NCBI GenBank assembly: GCA_021521415.1
Contig: JAIQDT010005015.1
Coordinates: forward strand, 62,001-126,000
Direction: 5' to 3'
Source of the DNA: Bidens hawaiensis
Lineage: Eukaryota > Streptophyta > Magnoliopsida > Asterales > Asteraceae
Length of the DNA: 64,000 bases
Every line of letters starts with the position of its first letter. The first letter of the stretch is position 1. Positions 46,809 to 57,808 of the stretch are shown here, piece by piece. The notes beneath the pieces were generated by a model. That model made no database searches. It was not told the origin of the DNA and worked only from the letters and a program-made list of their open reading frames with translations. A program made the translations under genes and the position numbers.

Positions 46809-47247
46809 TGTAGGTTCCCTGGATGGATCTGCACGGGATATCTCGATCTACACAGGTGCGGAATCCCTGCGTAGGTCGTTACGAGCGTAGAACACGAATC
46901 AAACAAACACACGATACGAATAAACGAACACACGTTATATAATAACCGAAACACGTGATGTAATATCACTGATTACAGAGAACTCTTGAATACACGTCTG
47001 ACGACTTACAATTCACGAACTGAACGAACTAGATCAACCTTTTAACCTAAGCCGTAACCTAGATATATATACACGACAACTTCGCCTGATATGTTCAGGC
47101 GAAGTTGTTGCTAACTTCGCCTGACTAACAAGTTCGCCTGATAAGCGAACTTGTCAGTAACTTCGCTTAAACATAAACAAAACACAATTAACATTACAGA
47201 CTCGATACAGACACTAGACTATGAACTACTGACATTATGCACCAACA
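46809..47247 (-). mobile_element. solo LTR of the copia-2 family, with 5-bp target duplication
   Basis: GTAAT occurs at 46804-46808 and 47248-47252. On the minus strand the LTR starts TGTTGGTGCATAATGTC and ends GGGAACCTACA, the same ends as the copia-2 5' LTR at 49761-50145. It is 439 bp with internal differences, so it is an older relative. It holds about six GCGAAGTT/GCGAACTT motifs, some as a palindrome (AACTTCGCCTGA..TCAGGCGAAGTT). Confidence 0.82.
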
Positions 47248-47352
47248 GTAATATACGCCGGCAAACATATATTTACCGTATTATACTACTATCTCAAACA
47301 ATTAGATGTTAGCCACGATTTTCAGTAAGTCATGCCTATGTTTATATTCATT

Positions 47353-47984
47353 GGGTCATGTTATTCTATAAAGGGGAACAAAAATGAGAAGGATTTGTAG
47401 CAACAAAAAAATCATCTCACTCAAAATATATAATAAAAAACAAAAAAAAAAAAAAGTAAAAACACAAAAATGTTTTCACCGTGTTTCTCGGTCTCATAAA
47501 AAATGAAAAAAATCAATGGTAAGTGAAAAAAGTTGTTATGTCTGCTTGTTTATCATTGTGTTTCGTGTTTATTTTGATAATTAATTGTGTCTTTTTCCTT
47601 GACATTGTGTCCTTTTTTCATTATATTGTGTTATATTACTCAACATTGTGCTATATTTTGTTCGGCATTGTGTTATATTTTGCGATCTATTGTGTCTTTT
47701 TTAGTTATAATTGTGTCTTTTGTTCATTTTCGTCATTGTGTCTTTGATCTCAGCAATTGTGTCTTTTCGTCAATTTTTTTTATTTTTTGAACGAGAATGA
47801 TGGCGGAAACATTTTAGTTTTTTTTTTTTTAATATTTTTTCATTTTTATTAATAATTTGAGTTATGATTTTTATGATTTTGTTTAAAAAAAATTTTTTGA
47901 AATTATTTTTAAGGGATTTTGTGTGTTCATAAATCTTTTTCACACTTCTCATTTTTGTCTCCCTTTATATTTTAACTTTACACT
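47353..47984. mobile_element. Mutator-like MITE, about 0.63 kb
   Basis: The left end contains TATAAAGGGGAACAAAAATG and the right end its near inverse (ATTTTTGTCTCCCTTTATAT), giving inverted repeats of about 40 bp with mismatches. Flanking 9-mers are ATATTCATT (47344-47352) and ATATCCATT (47985-47993), a 9-bp duplication with one change, as for Mutator-like elements. The interior has a series of ATTGTGTCTTTT-type phrases (47565-47770). No coding capacity. Confidence 0.6.
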
Positions 47985-48092
47985 ATATCCATTTACTAGC
48001 ATTTCCTATTTTCTAATTATATATTTCTTTGTTTATTGCATTGTTTATTTTGGTTGATAATTATTCAAAATTAGGAGTAGCTAATTAAGGGT

Positions 48093-48450
48093 GTTGGGCT
48101 ACACTTGATGGTTTTAGCGTAATCCATTCGGTCTTGATTTTGGGCTAACTTGTAATACCGAAATCAGGTCTTTTCAGTGGGCTTTTGTATGGTTTTTGGT
48201 TTTAGGTTCTTTGGTGTATTATATAAACTTTGTAATTAGGTCTTTTGAGGGGTCGGTCATTCATAGAACAGTGAGAAACGAGAGAGTTGTTTATCATTCA
48301 TATTGTAATCTCTGTTAACGTGTGTTTTGAAGCCATCTTGTGTGTTTATTGTGTTTGTTCGTATTCGTATTGAATCAATTCTTTGTTAGATTCTGCCTAA
48401 CAACGGGTTTAAGTGATATCACATTGAAATATCCTTCATTGGGACTTACA
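48093..48450 (+). mobile_element. 5' LTR of copia-1
   Basis: Starts TGTTGGGCTAC and ends GGGACTTACA, 358 bp, followed by a primer site (48453-48464). A TATA-like TTATATAAAC lies near 48216. The rest of the element lies right of it and is interrupted at 49761. Confidence 0.78.
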
Positions 48451-48452
48451 AT

Positions 48453-48464
48453 TGGTATCAGAGC
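48453..48464 (+). other. primer binding site of copia-1, tRNA-iMet type
   Basis: TGGTATCAGAGC, 2 bases after the LTR end. Confidence 0.85.
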
Positions 48465-48960
48465 CTATAGACCTATTCTAGGCTCAGCGTTGGTGATATC
48501 ATTGATTCAAGATTATGTTCTTATTAAGGTTCTTTGGAAGTTTTCTAGAAATGAAGACCGGTGTGTTCAAGTTTGACATGGCAAAGGATTGTTTGTTCTC
48601 GGCAACATTCCAGTGTTCTAGGCATCCTTTTTTGTTCTCTGGCAATATAACAAGAGTTCTCATCACAAGTTGTTTGATCTCGGCTACATTCGATTGTTCT
48701 CGGTAATTATTATAAGTTTTCGTCCAAGATACAGGGTTCTTGGGGTTATTGGTGTGTTCTCAGCTACTATGTTCTCTGCTCAAGTGTTCTCGGTCAGAAT
48801 ACAGGTTTCTCGGTTCAGCTTCAGTGTTCTCAAGTTCAACTATTTGGTTCTCTGTTCTTGGGTTTTCGGGTCTTAGTTGAAATTGGGCGTGGTCTCTTTG
48901 GGTCTTAGTTATTGGACTGTTTTTGGACTATTATATTGGACTGTTTATTTCGACTATAGA
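48465..48960 (+). other. copia-1 leader region, no intact frame
   Basis: Between primer site and gag, with many GTTCTC(GG) phrases (48592-48860) as a loose repeat. Short frames here look incidental. Confidence 0.45.
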
Positions 48961-49760
48961 ATGGACCAATTAAGTAACACATCACCAAATGCCTGCTTTG
49001 CATCAATAGTTGGATTTCATCATGGGAATTGCTACTCGTGTACCCCGTCTGTTGTCCCATGAGGAGTTTGCTGAGTGAAAGTTCAGGTTCAAAAAATACG
49101 TGAAGATGAAGGATGCGAAGATTTGGAGAAGCATTGTCAGGGGTCCTCAGCCTATCATTTATCAGAGAGAGAATAGTGATGAAGTAGTGGTAAAGCCCGT
49201 CGAACTGTACATCGACGAGGATTTTGAAAAGGTTGAATAGGATGAGAAGACTCTTGCCACTTTAACAATGGCACTTTCACCTGAAATTTTTCAGGGGTTC
49301 AGAGAGTTACAATATGCTAAAGCATTATGGGAAGCCCTTATTAAGGTATATAAGGGAAATGAGGATATGAGAAGGAGTCGGCAGGTTCTGCTACGACAAA
49401 AGTTTAAAATGTTCAATCATGTTCTGGAGAGTCTTTGGAGACACAGCTTCAATGATGTGTTGCTTTGGTCACTGGAATACGATCCGCAAACAGAAATTTG
49501 ACATCTATTGAGACAAATTACAGCCTGGTCAGTTCTCTGCCACAAAGCTGGGATATGAATGCTGTTGTGATTAAAGTGACTAAACACCTAGGCAGATTGA
49601 CTTTGTTAGAGGTGATGCAAATTATCAAGTCCTGTGATATGGATAACAAGCAACGTGCCATAAATCATGCTAACTACTACAATGCGACTGGCTACAGTGT
49701 TGCTTCTAACAATGCTCTCGTATCACAAGACAACTTTTCTATGTTCAAATCATCTCAAGG
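48961..49760 (+). pseudogene. copia-1 gag fragment, decayed
   Basis: After an in-frame start region near 48961 the gag reading frame has SHEEFAE, a TGA at 49076-49078, KFRFKKYVKMKDAKIW, a TAG near 49238, then LPWEAL-like YAKALWEALIKVYKGN (about 49313), typical of the copia gag (UBN2) capsid region. A frameshift near 49435 moves the frame to SANRNLTSIETNYSLVSSLP and NAVVIKVTKHLGRLTLLEVM. The copy is cut at 49760 by the copia-2 LTR. The rest of copia-1 is beyond the right edge. Confidence 0.65.
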
Positions 49761-50145
49761 TGTTGGTGCATAATGTCTGTAGTTCAGTATCTCGTGTTTT
49801 GTATGTGTCTGTAATCGTATTAGATTGTGTGTTTTGGTTTTTGAATATTGTTTTACACAAGTTCTCCTCGGATGTAGGCGAACTTGGAGATAAGCGAAGT
49901 TATGACAACTTCGCATAGTATGTTAGGCGAAGTTGTCGAGGTTATATAAACCTCACTTCGGCTTATTGGTGATTATTGATATCACGTGTTGAAGTGTTGC
50001 AATACAATCGTGTTTTTAGTATTGTGACGTGTGTTTGTTTATCGGTTCAACGTATTATCTATTTTACGCTCGTATCGTATTACGTGGGGATTCCGCTCCC
50101 TCGTGTTACGAGATACTCCTGTGTAGATCCGGCTGGGAACCTACA
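49761..50145 (+). mobile_element. 5' LTR of copia-2
   Basis: 385 bp, TGTTGGTGCATAATGTC to GGGAACCTACA, with the primer site starting 2 bases later. A TATA-like TTATATAAACC lies at about 49943. Four GCGAAGTT-type motifs sit upstream of the TATA. The family is shared with the solo LTR at 46809-47247. Confidence 0.82.
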
Positions 50146-50147
50146 AT

Positions 50148-50159
50148 TGGTATCAGAGC
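50148..50159 (+). other. primer binding site of copia-2, tRNA-iMet type
   Basis: TGGTATCAGAGC directly after the LTR. Confidence 0.85.
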
Positions 50160-50448
50160 TTTTGCTCGTGATTTTGTGGTTCGGGATTATCACACGGGTG
50201 CTAAGATCGTTCCGTTCGACTATTCGCGAAACGAGTTTACGTTGAAATACCTAGTTTTTGTGTCTTGCCCATCTCGTACCATCAAATATAACCCAATACA
50301 CCTTCGCATACCTCGCAATACGTCCAATTAAAACCTGCAAAAACTCGTGTTCATCAGGCGAACTTGCCGTCATCTTTCGTAGGGTTTAAGCGAACTTATA
50401 AGGTTTAAGCGAAGTTATAGTGAAAGGCGAAGTTAAGAACAATCGAAG
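50160..50448 (+). other. copia-2 leader, first part
   Basis: Non-coding leader interrupted at 50449 by the chromovirus; it resumes at 59860. It contains several AAGCGAA(C/G)TTATA motifs near the insertion point. Confidence 0.6.
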
Positions 50449-50453
50449 ATAAG

Positions 50454-52502
50454 TGTAACACCCCGACCAAAGGCGGATTTTACATCGGGGCGCCACATAT
50501 TGTTTCATTACTCGTGACACTATTGGGTGTTAATATTTAATAAATACGTTCATTCGCGCACTGCAGGGTAAACACAAGATAACATAAAACATCATAAATC
50601 AATATATTATAAATTATAATATTCGAACAGCAAAAAAACTTGTCTTGATACATTTTAATCTAGGTCCAAAATAAAGAAACTTCCTATGTGTCCACAAGCT
50701 CCAAAACAGCTACTGCAAACCTGAACATGTGTTAAAATAAACGTCAAACACTTGCGTGTTGGTGAGAAATCAAGTTTAATACAATACATAGATAACAATA
50801 AAATCTGCGCGCAACATGTGTATGTCTGGTTTTCAACAAGGGTGTAATCTGATCGGGACCAACTCTAAGATTCATAAGACTGCCAGTGCTCACAATTGAG
50901 CTCACAAACAAGACTAACTGTGCATGTGTAAACAAAAGAGAAAATCATAAACGATAGTTCTCCCGTGTTCATCTAATGGTACCATGAAAACTGCGGAATA
51001 GACCGACAAGACGGTTAATGATCCACACATACAAATAAACAGCCAAGTCTACGTCCTCAACACATGGGATACTGCGCGACTAAAGTTCATAAACAGTTTA
51101 AGACTCTAAGTTTGTATGAACACATGAACATCCCAAAACATTAAAAGCAAAAAGGGATTAGGTACGAGATTACTCACTTGATAAACGATGCGGTGTAAGA
51201 TAAAGCAAGAACCAACTTTAAACAAGCACAAGTTAACCTATAAATAAGATTATTGTTTTAATGATTGGTTTTAAGTCTTGATCATAAGTTAGCATAATTA
51301 ATAAGTAAATTATATATATAATATATTACCGGAAAAAGCAGGGCAGAACAGGGAGGAAGACGGAGGCATAGAGGGAGGCGGCAGAGAGAGCAAGGAGCAA
51401 GAGAACAGGAGAGATTAAGTGTTTTGTGTGTGTAGTGTAAAGAAAATAACATTATTATTTATAGAGAAACCCTAGGGAACACAATCCCTAGAAAAAGGGG
51501 AAAAGATCTCAAAAAGTAAAAGATTCCAAAAGCAAAAGATATGGAAAGATATGGCAGCTGCAGAGGCAAGATAAAGCTGTCAGGGAACAGTAAAAAGGCA
51601 TGGGCGGATCAGATAAAGGTACAGGTCAAGCATGGCAAAAGCAGATCTCAAAAGATTATGTCAGTCACTTTATCTGTCAACCAATGGGGTTGGTGCGCAT
51701 GCTGCGCCGAAAGTAACTTTTCAGACGTAAAGCAGATTAGGTCAACAGCTCAAAAGATAAGACAACACAAAAGCAAACGGCTAGATTAAACAGAAGAAAA
51801 CTCAAAGGGTTCAGCGCGAGAAGGCTAAGGCGCGAAGGCAGACACAGAAGGTCAAGAGAGCGCGAGCGCGAAGGCAGACAGAACTATCCTTAACGCGTCG
51901 CGGAAAGAACTACATTTCTAAGCGCGCCGCGGGAAGAATCACATTTCTTAGCGCGCCGCGGGAGGAACTAAAATTCCTAGCGCGCCGCGGGAAGAACTAT
52001 AATTCTTCGCGCGTCGAGGGATGAACTACGATTCTTAGCGCGCTGCGAGAAGAACTACAAATCCTTAGCGCGTCGCGGGAAGAACTTCCGTCCTTCGCGC
52101 ACTGCGAGAAGAATTACAATTCTTAACGTGCTGCGAGAAGAGTTCGTCTCGCGAATCGCTGAAACAGGTGGTCTTCACGCAGGATTCCTTGTAAGGAGTC
52201 TGGCGCGTGGAGCTGCGCAGACAACCTTAGGCGGGAAGGAACAAAGGACAAGCAAAGAGTTAGAAGAAAAAGAGGGAAACAAGGCTTAAGGGCGGGACGG
52301 CGACAAGAGGGAAAAGAAGGCGGAAAGAGAGAAGGAGAGGGACGGGACGGCGGAAAGAAAGAGAGAGAAAGAGGCGGGAAGGAAAATATATATTATTATT
52401 AAAAGTAAAGTATAAGCATAAATAAATACTAAATCATAAAAGAAAGAGATCGGGTCAGAGAAACGGGTACCTGGGTCGGGTCGGATCAGGGCAGATGTCA
52501 CA
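50454..52502 (-). repeat. 3' LTR of the chromovirus
   Basis: 2,049 bp. On the minus strand it starts TGTGACATCTGCC and ends GGGTGTTACA. TATA-like CTATAAATA on the minus strand near 51454-51464. It includes the GC-rich tandem repeat at 51885-52150. Confidence 0.9.
51885..52150. repeat. GC-rich 30-bp tandem repeat in the 3' LTR
   Basis: About nine units of the pattern GCGCGCCGCGGGAAGAACTA followed by ATTCTTA. Each unit pairs GAA..TTC arms around 6-8 bases and keeps a CGCG core. The same array is in the other LTR at about 59240-59500. Confidence 0.85.
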
Positions 52503-52518
52503 GTCTCCCCTACTTTAA
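52503..52518 (-). other. polypurine tract of the chromovirus
   Basis: The minus strand reads AAAGTAGGGGAGAC directly before the LTR start at 52502, as needed for plus-strand priming. Confidence 0.75.
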
Positions 52519-52536
52519 GAAATTTCGTCCCGAAAT

Positions 52537-54392
52537 TTATCTCGAAGTAGGTTGCGCAGAGAACAGGTGCGGGTACTTGATCTTCATTTGATCTTCCCTT
52601 TCCCATGTAAACTCGGCTCCGCGCTTGGACTCCCAACGAACTTTCACGATAGGGATACGACTGCGCTTGGTTTGCTTAACCTCGCGATCCATAATCTCAA
52701 CAGGCTTCTCAACGAAATGCATAGTTTCATCAACTTGAACTTCATCAAGTGGAACGTGAAGGTTCTCGTCGGCTAAACACTTCTTGAGATTGGATACATG
52801 GAACGTTGGATGCACATTACTGAGCGCGGGCGGCAGGTCAAGTCTGTAGGCAACTTTTCCCACACGCGCGAGAATCTTGAATGGACCAACATAACGAGGA
52901 GCAAGCTTACCTTTCTTCCCAAAGCGGACAACACCCTTCCAGGGCGACACTTTGAGGAGAACAAGATCACTAACTTGAAATTCGAGAGGCTTTCGCCTAC
53001 GATCTGCGTAACTCTTCTGTCGGCTTCTGGCAGTCAGCAGATGATCACGGATCTTGGCGATTTTATCGGTTGTCTCTTGAACAAGTTCGGGTCCTGTGAT
53101 TTGAGCTTCACCCACTCCGCTCCAACAAATCGGGGAGCGGCACTTACGACCGTAAAGTGCTTCAAATGGGGCCATACCAATACTGGAATGATAGCTGTTA
53201 TTATAAGAGAACTCGATCAAAGGTAGGTGCGAATCCCAATTACCTCCAAAATCAAGAACACAAGATCGGAGCATATCCTCAAGAGTTTGAATAGTTCGCT
53301 CAGACTGACCGTCAGTCTGAGGATGATATGCCGTACTCATGTCCAAGCGAGTTCCTAGCGCAGATTGGAGAGATTTCCAAAAGCGAGATATAAAACGGCC
53401 ATCGCGATCGGATATGATGCTCAAAGGAGTACCATGGCGGCAGACAATTTCCTTGACATAAAGCTGCGCGAGATGCTCAACACGGTAGTTTTCACGAAAG
53501 GGCAGAAAGTGAGCAGACTTAGTCAATCGATCCACTATTACCCAAATGCTATCATGTTTGCTTGCTGTCAAAGGTAACTTGGTAATAAAGTCCATCGCTA
53601 CACATTCCCATTTCCACGTAGGAATTTCTGGTTGTTCGAGCAAACCAGATGGGCGTTGGTGTTCAGCTTTCACTTTAGAACAAGTCAGACATTTAGCTAC
53701 GAACACAGCAATATCCTTTTTCATACCGGGCCACCAATAAGTAATGCGCAAATCCTTGTACATCTTATCAGCGCCGGGATGAATAGAATATCGAGATTTG
53801 TGCGCTTCACTCAGGATATCAGCGCGAAGATTCTCATCAAAGGGAATCCAGATGCGATTAAGATAACAGAGAATTCCACTCAGATTGGGCACAAAATGCG
53901 CTTCCGCGCCACACGCTAACTCGGCGCGAAGGTTACCATTACTGATGGATGCGCGCTGCGCGTCACGAATACGCGATTCAAGGTTGCTTTGAATCGGCGC
54001 GAAGTGAAGCTGGGTGCGCGGCAAGATACAGTTAAGCTGGCAGGGTTTTCGGCTGAGCGCATCGGCTACCACATTAGCCTTACCAGGATGATACCGGATC
54101 TCACAATCGTAATCGCTGATGAGTTCGTTCCATCGGCGTTGCCTCATGTTGAGTTCCTTTTGATCAAAGATATGCTGAAGGCTTTTATGGTCAGTGTAGA
54201 GGATACACTTAGTACCATAAAGGTAGTGTCTCCAGATCTTCAAGGCAAAAACAACTGCACCAAGTTCGAGGTCGTGAGTTGTATAATTCTTTTCATGAAC
54301 CTTGAGTTGCCTTGATGCGTAAGCGATAACCTTGCCTCGTTGCATAAGAACACAACCGAGACCTTGGTTGGATGCATCGCAATACACGACAA
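52537..54392 (-). CDS. chromovirus RNase H, integrase and chromodomain
   Basis: A 616-residue open frame from the break near 54390. RNase H opens with [13 protein letters not shown] and includes [12 protein letters not shown] and YTDHKSL. Integrase has the zinc-binding H/H/C/C (H196, H203, C233, C236), then catalytic D266 (AMDFITKLP), D327 (ISDRDGRF) and E363 (GQSERTIQ). The [19 protein letters not shown] segment is the GPY/F module. Residues about 560-605 ([20 protein letters not shown] and onward, with TWERED) form a chromodomain-like tail that in chromoviruses steers integration to heterochromatin. It ends 34 bases before the LTR. The N-terminal Met is not a true start; the protein needs the upstream frame. 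Confidence 0.85.
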
Positions 54393-57152
54393 ATCATCAT
54401 TACCCTCAGGTAGCGCAAGAACAGGAGCTTCACACAACAGACGCTTGAGCGTCAGAAAGGCTTCTTCTTGCTTCGAGCCCCAAATATACGGTTTACCTTT
54501 GTGCGTTAGAGCTGTTAAAGGCAAAGCGATCTTTGAGAAGTTCGAAATAAATCGCCGGTAGTAACCAGCTAAGCCCAGAAAGGAACGGATTTCGGAAGGA
54601 GAGGATGGCGTAATCCAGTTCTTGATTGCTTCAATTTTTGATGGGTCGACATGAATACCCATCTTGTTCACAACATGACCAAGAAACTGTACTTCATCCG
54701 ACCAAAATTCACACTTGGAAAGTTTAGCATAGAGCTGCTCGGTTCGAAGCTTTTGCAATACCAATCGGAGATGTTGCTCATGCTCGGCCTTGGTCTTAGA
54801 ATAAATCAGAACGTCATCGATAAACACAATCACGAATTTATCCAAGAAAGGCCTACACACCCGATTCATTAGATCCATGAAAACGGCGGGTGCGTTGGTT
54901 AGACCGAAGGACATGACCAAGAATTCAAAATGGCCATAACGAGTTCGAAAAGCAGTCTTCGGAACATCTTCATCGCGGATGCGCAACTGGTGATAACCAG
55001 AACGGAGATCGATCTTCGAGAAACAGGAGGCACCTTGGAGTTGATCAAAGAGGTCGTCAATACGTGGTAAGGGATACCGGTTCTTAATGGTGAGTTTGTT
55101 CAACTCGCGGTAATCAATACACATGCGAAACGATCCATCTTTCTTTTTAACGAACAACACCGGAGCACCCCAGGGCGAAGAGCTAGGGCGAATGAATCCT
55201 TTAGCAGTCAACTCTTGAAGTTGGCTTGCCAATTCTTGCATCTCAGCGGGCGCAAGACGGTAAGGAGATTTAGCTACGGGGGAAGCACCAGGGACAAGAT
55301 CAATACGGAACTCGACTTCACGAGCGGGAGGGATACCAGGAAGATCATCAGGAAAAACTTCAGGGAAATCACGCACAACAGGGATATCGCGAAGCTTCTT
55401 TTCTTCAGCAGGTTTAACCACATGAGCTAAGAATGCAATACACTTTTTCCGCATGAGTCTTTGGGCTTCGGCGCAAGACATAAGTTTAAGACCGCGGGAG
55501 GGTTTCTCGCCGTAGATATGAAGATCACCATTTTCTCGAGGTATGCGAATCATCTTCTTGGCGCAAATAACTTCGGCGCGATTATTCGAGAGCCAGTCCA
55601 TACCAATGATAACATCAAAGCTTCCAAGAGGCATGGGGATGAGGTCGATCAGAAAATCGTTTTCGTTAAGGTTAAGCGTGCAATTTTTAATCACTGAGTT
55701 AATTAAAACAGTTTCGCCATTAGCCAATTCAACTGAAAAATCTTCTTTTAAGTTATCGCGCGGTCGCGCAAGCTTCTGCTCAAAGGCGCGAGAGATAAAA
55801 CTTCGATCGGCGCCAGTATCAAAAAGTACAGAAGCATAAAATCCGTTAAGCAAAAATGTACCATTAACTACGTCATTATTCGCTTGCGCTTGGTGCGCGG
55901 TTATGTTAAAAGCTCGTCCACGCGTCACTTGGTTTGAAATCTGGTTCACCGGATTCGCTTGTGTGATCTGAACTTGTAGCCTTGGGCACGCGTTCCGGAA
56001 ATGACTGGGATCACCGCAGTTAAAGCACGATCTGGGTCGTGGGTTTTGGTAGGTTAGTTGTGGATTCTGCGGGTAGACTGGTGGTGTTTGCGCAATTGGG
56101 TTGGCGGGAAGGACTCTACAGTTCTCAGCAGTGTGACCAGTACGGCCACATCGGGTACAAAGTCGACACGGGGTTTGGGTTGGGTGGTGAAATCTACAGG
56201 TTGGGCAAAAGGGTTGATTTCCTGTGTAAGGTTTCTTAGTTGGCGGGGCAGGGAGTGCTGGATTGGTTAAGGCATAGCTGTGGACTACAGGAGGTGTTGG
56301 GTAGGCTGACAGAGGGTTAGGCGCGTAAACTGGGGGTTGGTAAGCGGGTTGCTGGGCAATGGGCGGGTTGGTAAGCGCATAGGCCTTGCGCCTGCGCTTG
56401 AGGTTGTTACGGTTTGAGGGTTCTGGTTTGGTTTCTGTTGGTTCAGGGGCAGTCTTGGTGAGTTTGGTCTTCTCAGTTCCCCGCAGGAACAGGGTTCCTG
56501 CTCTGACATGGTTGTCGCTGAGCACAGCGGCCAACTCGATGGCGTCAGAGAGGGTTACTGGGTTTCTGGCCCATACAGAATCTTGAATTTCCATGGGGAG
56601 ACCCCCAAGGAATTTCTCGATTGCTCGGCGTGAAGGGGTAACAATGTGAGGGACCAGTAAGCTTAGCTCGTGGAAGCGCGTCGCGTACTCGCGCGCTTCG
56701 CCACTGTATTGCTTCAAGTTCCAGAATTCTTCCTCCAGGCGCTTAACTTCATTGGGAGGGCAGAATTCTCGCGTAAGAATTTCCTTGAATTCCTCCCATG
56801 TCATGCTAGAAGCAGCCTCTGCGCCACGCGCATGAGCTACTCCATTCCACCATGTAAGCGCTCTGGATTCCAGGACACTGGAAGCATATAGGGTTCGTCT
56901 GTCTGAGGGGCATTGGGTGTGGAGGAAAGCGTTTTCTATTTTCTCAAGCCACTGGAGCATCACGGTGGCTCCTTCAAGACCTGTGAACTTTGGAGGGTTA
57001 CCCGCGTTAAAGGATTTAATGTTGTAACCAGAGGTGTTGGTATTGTTTTGGCTCAAAGCTTGGGCTATTGCGGCGGCCATTTCCTGGGAACGTTGCTGTC
57101 TACGCATGCGCGAGGCTTCTCTTCTCTGAAATCGGCGAGATAGCGGAGGCAT
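54240..57152 (-). CDS. chromovirus gag, protease and reverse transcriptase
   Basis: I chose the ATG at 57152 ([18 protein letters not shown]), since 25 upstream codons lie in leader sequence. Capsid (retrotransposon gag) covers about residues 55-215, with [10 protein letters not shown] and [16 protein letters not shown]. Two zinc knuckles follow: [14 protein letters not shown] (332-345) and [14 protein letters not shown] (376-389). The aspartic protease has DTGAD at 445-449. RT spans about 625-830 with [20 protein letters not shown] and the catalytic FIDD at 777-780. Near 54390 a one-base loss shifts the frame, so the last ~50 residues are not homologous. Otherwise the frame is open. It acts as the polyprotein for particles and reverse transcription. 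Confidence 0.88.
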   Translation of the reverse strand: MPPLSRRFQRREASRMRRQQRSQEMAAAIAQALSQNNTNTSGYNIKSFNAGNPPKFTGLEGATVMLQWLEKIENAFLHTQCPSDRRTLYASSVLESRALTWWNGVAHARGAEAASSMTWEEFKEILTREFCPPNEVKRLEEEFWNLKQYSGEAREYATRFHELSLLVPHIVTPSRRAIEKFLGGLPMEIQDSVWARNPVTLSDAIELAAVLSDNHVRAGTLFLRGTEKTKLTKTAPEPTETKPEPSNRNNLKRRRKAYALTNPPIAQQPAYQPPVYAPNPLSAYPTPPVVHSYALTNPALPAPPTKKPYTGNQPFCPTCRFHHPTQTPCRLCTRCGRTGHTAENCRVLPANPIAQTPPVYPQNPQLTYQNPRPRSCFNCGDPSHFRNACPRLQVQITQANPVNQISNQVTRGRAFNITAHQAQANNDVVNGTFLLNGFYASVLFDTGADRSFISRAFEQKLARPRDNLKEDFSVELANGETVLINSVIKNCTLNLNENDFLIDLIPMPLGSFDVIIGMDWLSNNRAEVICAKKMIRIPRENGDLHIYGEKPSRGLKLMSCAEAQRLMRKKCIAFLAHVVKPAEEKKLRDIPVVRDFPEVFPDDLPGIPPAREVEFRIDLVPGASPVAKSPYRLAPAEMQELASQLQELTAKGFIRPSSSPWGAPVLFVKKKDGSFRMCIDYRELNKLTIKNRYPLPRIDDLFDQLQGASCFSKIDLRSGYHQLRIRDEDVPKTAFRTRYGHFEFLVMSFGLTNAPAVFMDLMNRVCRPFLDKFVIVFIDDVLIYSKTKAEHEQHLRLVLQKLRTEQLYAKLSKCEFWSDEVQFLGHVVNKMGIHVDPSKIEAIKNWITPSSPSEIRSFLGLAGYYRRFISNFSKIALPLTALTHKGKPYIWGSKQEEAFLTLKRLLCEAPVLALPEGNDDLSCIAMHPTKVSVVFLCNEARLSLTHQGNSRFMKRIIQLTTSNLVQLFLP

Positions 57153-57309
57153 TCTATAAAAGTTTTTAATTTTAGTTAATATCTTGGTTTTAGCACAAAG
57201 TTTTAATCTTATAAAGCTTGGTTTCACGGAGTTAGATGCTATCAGAAGTTAAAGTAAAATAAATGACTTTAAATGCAGACTTAATAAAGGTAACAAATTC
57301 GAATCAAGA

Positions 57310-57585
57310 ATCGACAATTCATGTATCACCATGACTTTCCGAATTCCCAATTTAAAATATACGAGTAAACGAGTATTGGAGATTGACGATTCATGTATCA
57401 CCATGACTTTCCAATCTTCAATATAAAATATACAAGAAAATGAGTATTGGGGGTTGACAATTCATGTATCACCATGACTTTTCAAGTCTCCAACCTCAGA
57501 ACATAATCGTAAATGGAAATTGAAAATCAGCTATTCATGCATCACCATGACTTTTCGGACTTTCAAATCCAACAAACGAATATGT
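57310..57585 (-). repeat. four-fold leader repeat of the chromovirus
   Basis: About 75-90-bp units share, on the minus strand, AAAGTCATGGTGATACATGA followed by ATTGTC-like sequence. The ATG in GTCATGGTG and the next ATG recur in each unit, which would give repeated upstream ATGs in the transcript leader between primer site and gag. Confidence 0.75.
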
Positions 57586-57793
57586 AAGAAAAATCAATAA
57601 AAATCGAAATTTAGCAAAAATCGAAATATCGCGAAATAAAACATAAAATCATATACTGCGCAAGCGCGAGCATATTCACAAATAACGAGTAATTAACAAT
57701 AAGTGCGCAAACATGAGATTTCTCTCATGCGCGAGAAGGGACTCTTAGGTATTCTAGGCCGTTACGTCTAACCACCTATCCTAAAGTCAACGA

Positions 57794-57805
57794 GCTCTGA
57801 TACCA
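57794..57805 (-). other. primer binding site of the chromovirus, tRNA-iMet type
   Basis: The minus strand reads TGGTATCAGAGC, 3 bases after the 5' LTR end at 57809. Confidence 0.88.
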
Positions 57806-57808
57806 ATC

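Noticed and set aside
47523..47790. Hydrophobic Cys/Phe/Leu-rich frames resembling membrane proteins
   Set aside because: They are translations of the ATTGTGTCTTTT phrases inside a MITE.
51541..51789. 82-aa frame present twice (also 58893-59141)
   Set aside because: It is duplicated only because it lies in both LTRs of the chromovirus; it has no motif and is not in the internal region.
52798..53919. Plus-strand frames across the chromovirus
   Set aside because: Antisense shadows of the integrase and RNase H frame.
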